Assembly: GCF_001294335.1 (NCBI RefSeq) | Contig: NZ_LGKG01000001.1 | Coordinates: 496,001-560,000, forward strand | Length of the DNA stretch: 64,000 nt | Source: Streptomyces chattanoogensis | GTDB lineage: Bacteria; Actinomycetota; Actinomycetes; Streptomycetales; Streptomycetaceae | Direction of reading: 5' to 3' | In this document: piece after piece, positions 63,064-64,000 of the stretch | How positions within the stretch are numbered: position 1 is the stretch's first letter | Layout: each line of letters begins with the position of its first letter | Translations under genes and position numbers: made by a program | The notes under the pieces: model-generated | What the model was told of the DNA's origin: nothing | Database searches by the model: none | The model's input: the letters and a program-made list of their open reading frames with translations, nothing else

Positions 63064-63522
63064 ATGCCCGGGTCCAGCCACCCGCACCGGCACAGGCACC
63101 GTGTGCGCCGGTCGCCGGCCGTGACCCTGCTGCTCCTCCTCGCGGTCACCTTCGGGCCGATGCTCTGCCGGATCGGCGGCGATCAGGCCTGGTCGGCGGG
63201 CCAGGCGGCGACGGCGGGCCAGGCGGCGACGGCGGCCGCTCCCGCGGCGCGGACGGCCGACGCCGGACCCGGCCGCCCGCACGCCACCGATGCCCCCATC
63301 GCCGTGGCCGACGCCGTCAAGCGCTGCTCGCGGCACGCCCCCGCGCCCGAAGAATCCGTCCCGCTGCCCGCCCCGCACCGCGCCGAGCCCCTCGCGCCCG
63401 CCGTCACGGGCCCCGCGCCGCTCGCCGCCGACGCCGCCGCCCAGTGGGCGCTCGCCCGGCCACCGACGGACGCCTCGTCCGCCGCCGATCACACCGCGCT
63501 CCTGCCCGTACTGCGGATGTAG
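63064..63522 (+). CDS. Small secreted or membrane-anchored protein, hypothetical
   Basis: 152 residues from ATG 63064 after AGGAGGAGGGGAG. A His/Arg-rich start (SSHPHRHRHRVRR) precedes a hydrophobic segment (about 18-35, AVTLLLLLAVTFGPMLC), then an Ala/Pro-rich, low-complexity region. A GQAATA motif is duplicated (63197-63236 at DNA level). Two cysteines, at about 35 and 88. I do not recognise the family. It lies 58 bp before a DsbA-type thioredoxin and may be co-transcribed with it, perhaps as a substrate or partner; that is a guess. Confidence 0.7.
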   Translation: MPGSSHPHRHRHRVRRSPAVTLLLLLAVTFGPMLCRIGGDQAWSAGQAATAGQAATAAAPAARTADAGPGRPHATDAPIAVADAVKRCSRHAPAPEESVPLPAPHRAEPLAPAVTGPAPLAADAAAQWALARPPTDASSAADHTALLPVLRM

Positions 63523-63580
63523 GCCGCTGCCGCACGCGCACGGCCCGAATTCCTCTCCTCAGTACGTCTGGAGCTCCCGC

Positions 63581-64000
63581 ATGCCCAAATCCACCTCTCC
63601 CCGCACGTCCGCTGCCGCCGCCTCTCCCGCCCGCAGACTGGCCGCCGTCGGCGCGGTGATCGCCCTCGTCGTGGCCGTGCTCGCGATCGGTATCGCCGTC
63701 GGCAAGGCCGTGGAGGGCGACCGCGGCAGCGGCGGCAGCGGCGCGCCGCAGGCCGCCGCCTCCGCCCAGCCCAAGGAGGACGCCGCACAGCAGAAGATGT
63801 TCGACGACCTCGCCGAACGCACCAGCCGGCGCAAGGACGGCGACCCGCTGGCCGTCGGCAAGAAGGACGCCCCGGTGGTCATGGTCGAATACGCCGACTA
63901 CCAGTGCTCGTTCTGCGGCCGCTTCACCCGCGAGACCCAGCCCGAGCTGATCAAGAAGTACGTCGACGCGGGCACCCTGCGCATCGAGTTCCGCAACTTC
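63581..64000 (+). CDS. DsbA family thioredoxin-fold protein (3'-truncated by window)
   Basis: The first 140 residues from ATG 63581 are present; the frame runs off the window. A cytoplasmic lead of about 18 residues, one membrane helix (about 19-42), a Gly/Ala/Gln-rich spacer and then a DsbA-type fold with active site CSFC in VMVEYADYQCSFCGRFT and the strand TLRIEFRNF. It is a membrane-tethered extracytoplasmic thiol-disulphide oxidoreductase. It may oxidise the cysteine-bearing secreted proteins of this region. Confidence 0.88.
   Translation, partial: MPKSTSPRTSAAAASPARRLAAVGAVIALVVAVLAIGIAVGKAVEGDRGSGGSGAPQAAASAQPKEDAAQQKMFDDLAERTSRRKDGDPLAVGKKDAPVVMVEYADYQCSFCGRFTRETQPELIKKYVDAGTLRIEFRNF

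Noticed and set aside
1..64000. CRISPR arrays, tRNA, rRNA, insertion sequences, attachment sites
   Set aside because: Looked for repeat-spacer arrays, conserved RNA sequence, transposase motifs and terminal inverted repeats by eye; none seen.

Overview
The window is GC-rich actinobacterial DNA, almost certainly a Streptomyces chromosome core. The evidence is third-position GC bias, frequent GTG/TTG starts, 1-4 nt start/stop overlaps, and Streptomyces-typical families (AIM24, DUF3817, DUF5937, DUF6230, DUF6114, isobutyryl-CoA mutase, GlgE/TreS/maltokinase/GlgB, two L,D-transpeptidases, M4 metalloproteases). From memory, the gene order resembles S. coelicolor around SCO5404-SCO5462; this is inference, not a search result. 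I see no tRNA, rRNA, CRISPR array, insertion sequence or prophage.

Layout. 1-4.1 kb: end of a sensor kinase, a MarR regulator, three overlapping AIM24 genes, then a DUF3817 membrane protein overlapping a thiamine-binding-type protein. 4.1-9.5 kb: DUF5937/ArsR regulator divergent from an MFS transporter with a 16-bp palindrome between them, a second MarR, a second DUF3817, and icmA preceded by a 20-bp palindrome. 9.5-14.5 kb: OmpR-type two-component pair divergent from a MurG-like glycosyltransferase and a LegB-like sugar dehydratase, then a TetR regulator. 14.5-19.1 kb: thioredoxin/TPR co-chaperone, a 612-bp gene-free leader full of inverted repeats, and a three-gene operon of unknown function (DUF6230, DUF6114, linker-rich secreted protein).

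19.1-25.3 kb: central carbon block with pyk, and pta-ackA divergent from pfkA. 25.4-28.9 kb: MacB-type ABC transporter. 29.0-33.0 kb: XRE regulator and a sugar ABC operon with binding protein and two permeases but no ATPase. 33.0-37.0 kb: citrate/C4-dicarboxylate-type two-component system divergent from dctA. 37.1-44.9 kb: glgE-treS-mak-glgB, which link trehalose and maltose 1-phosphate to branched alpha-glucan; glgX lies at 56-58.3 kb. 45.3-47.0 kb: a decayed two-component system. 47.1-51.4 kb: two paralogous M4 metalloproteases. 52.1-56.0 kb: heterodimeric ABC exporter with one predicted degenerate ATP site. 58.6-61.3 kb: two paralogous lipoprotein L,D-transpeptidases. 61.4-64 kb: enoyl-CoA hydratase, anti-sigma-type ATPase, a small secreted protein, and the start of a DsbA-type thioredoxin that runs off the window.

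Taken together this is a housekeeping region: glycolysis/acetate overflow, alpha-glucan storage, branched acyl-CoA interconversion, envelope assembly and secretion. The least understood parts are the DUF6230/DUF6114 operon with its repeat-rich leader, the MurG-like/LegB-like pair, and the AIM24 trio. Several strong palindromes look like operators whose regulators are unknown or lie elsewhere.
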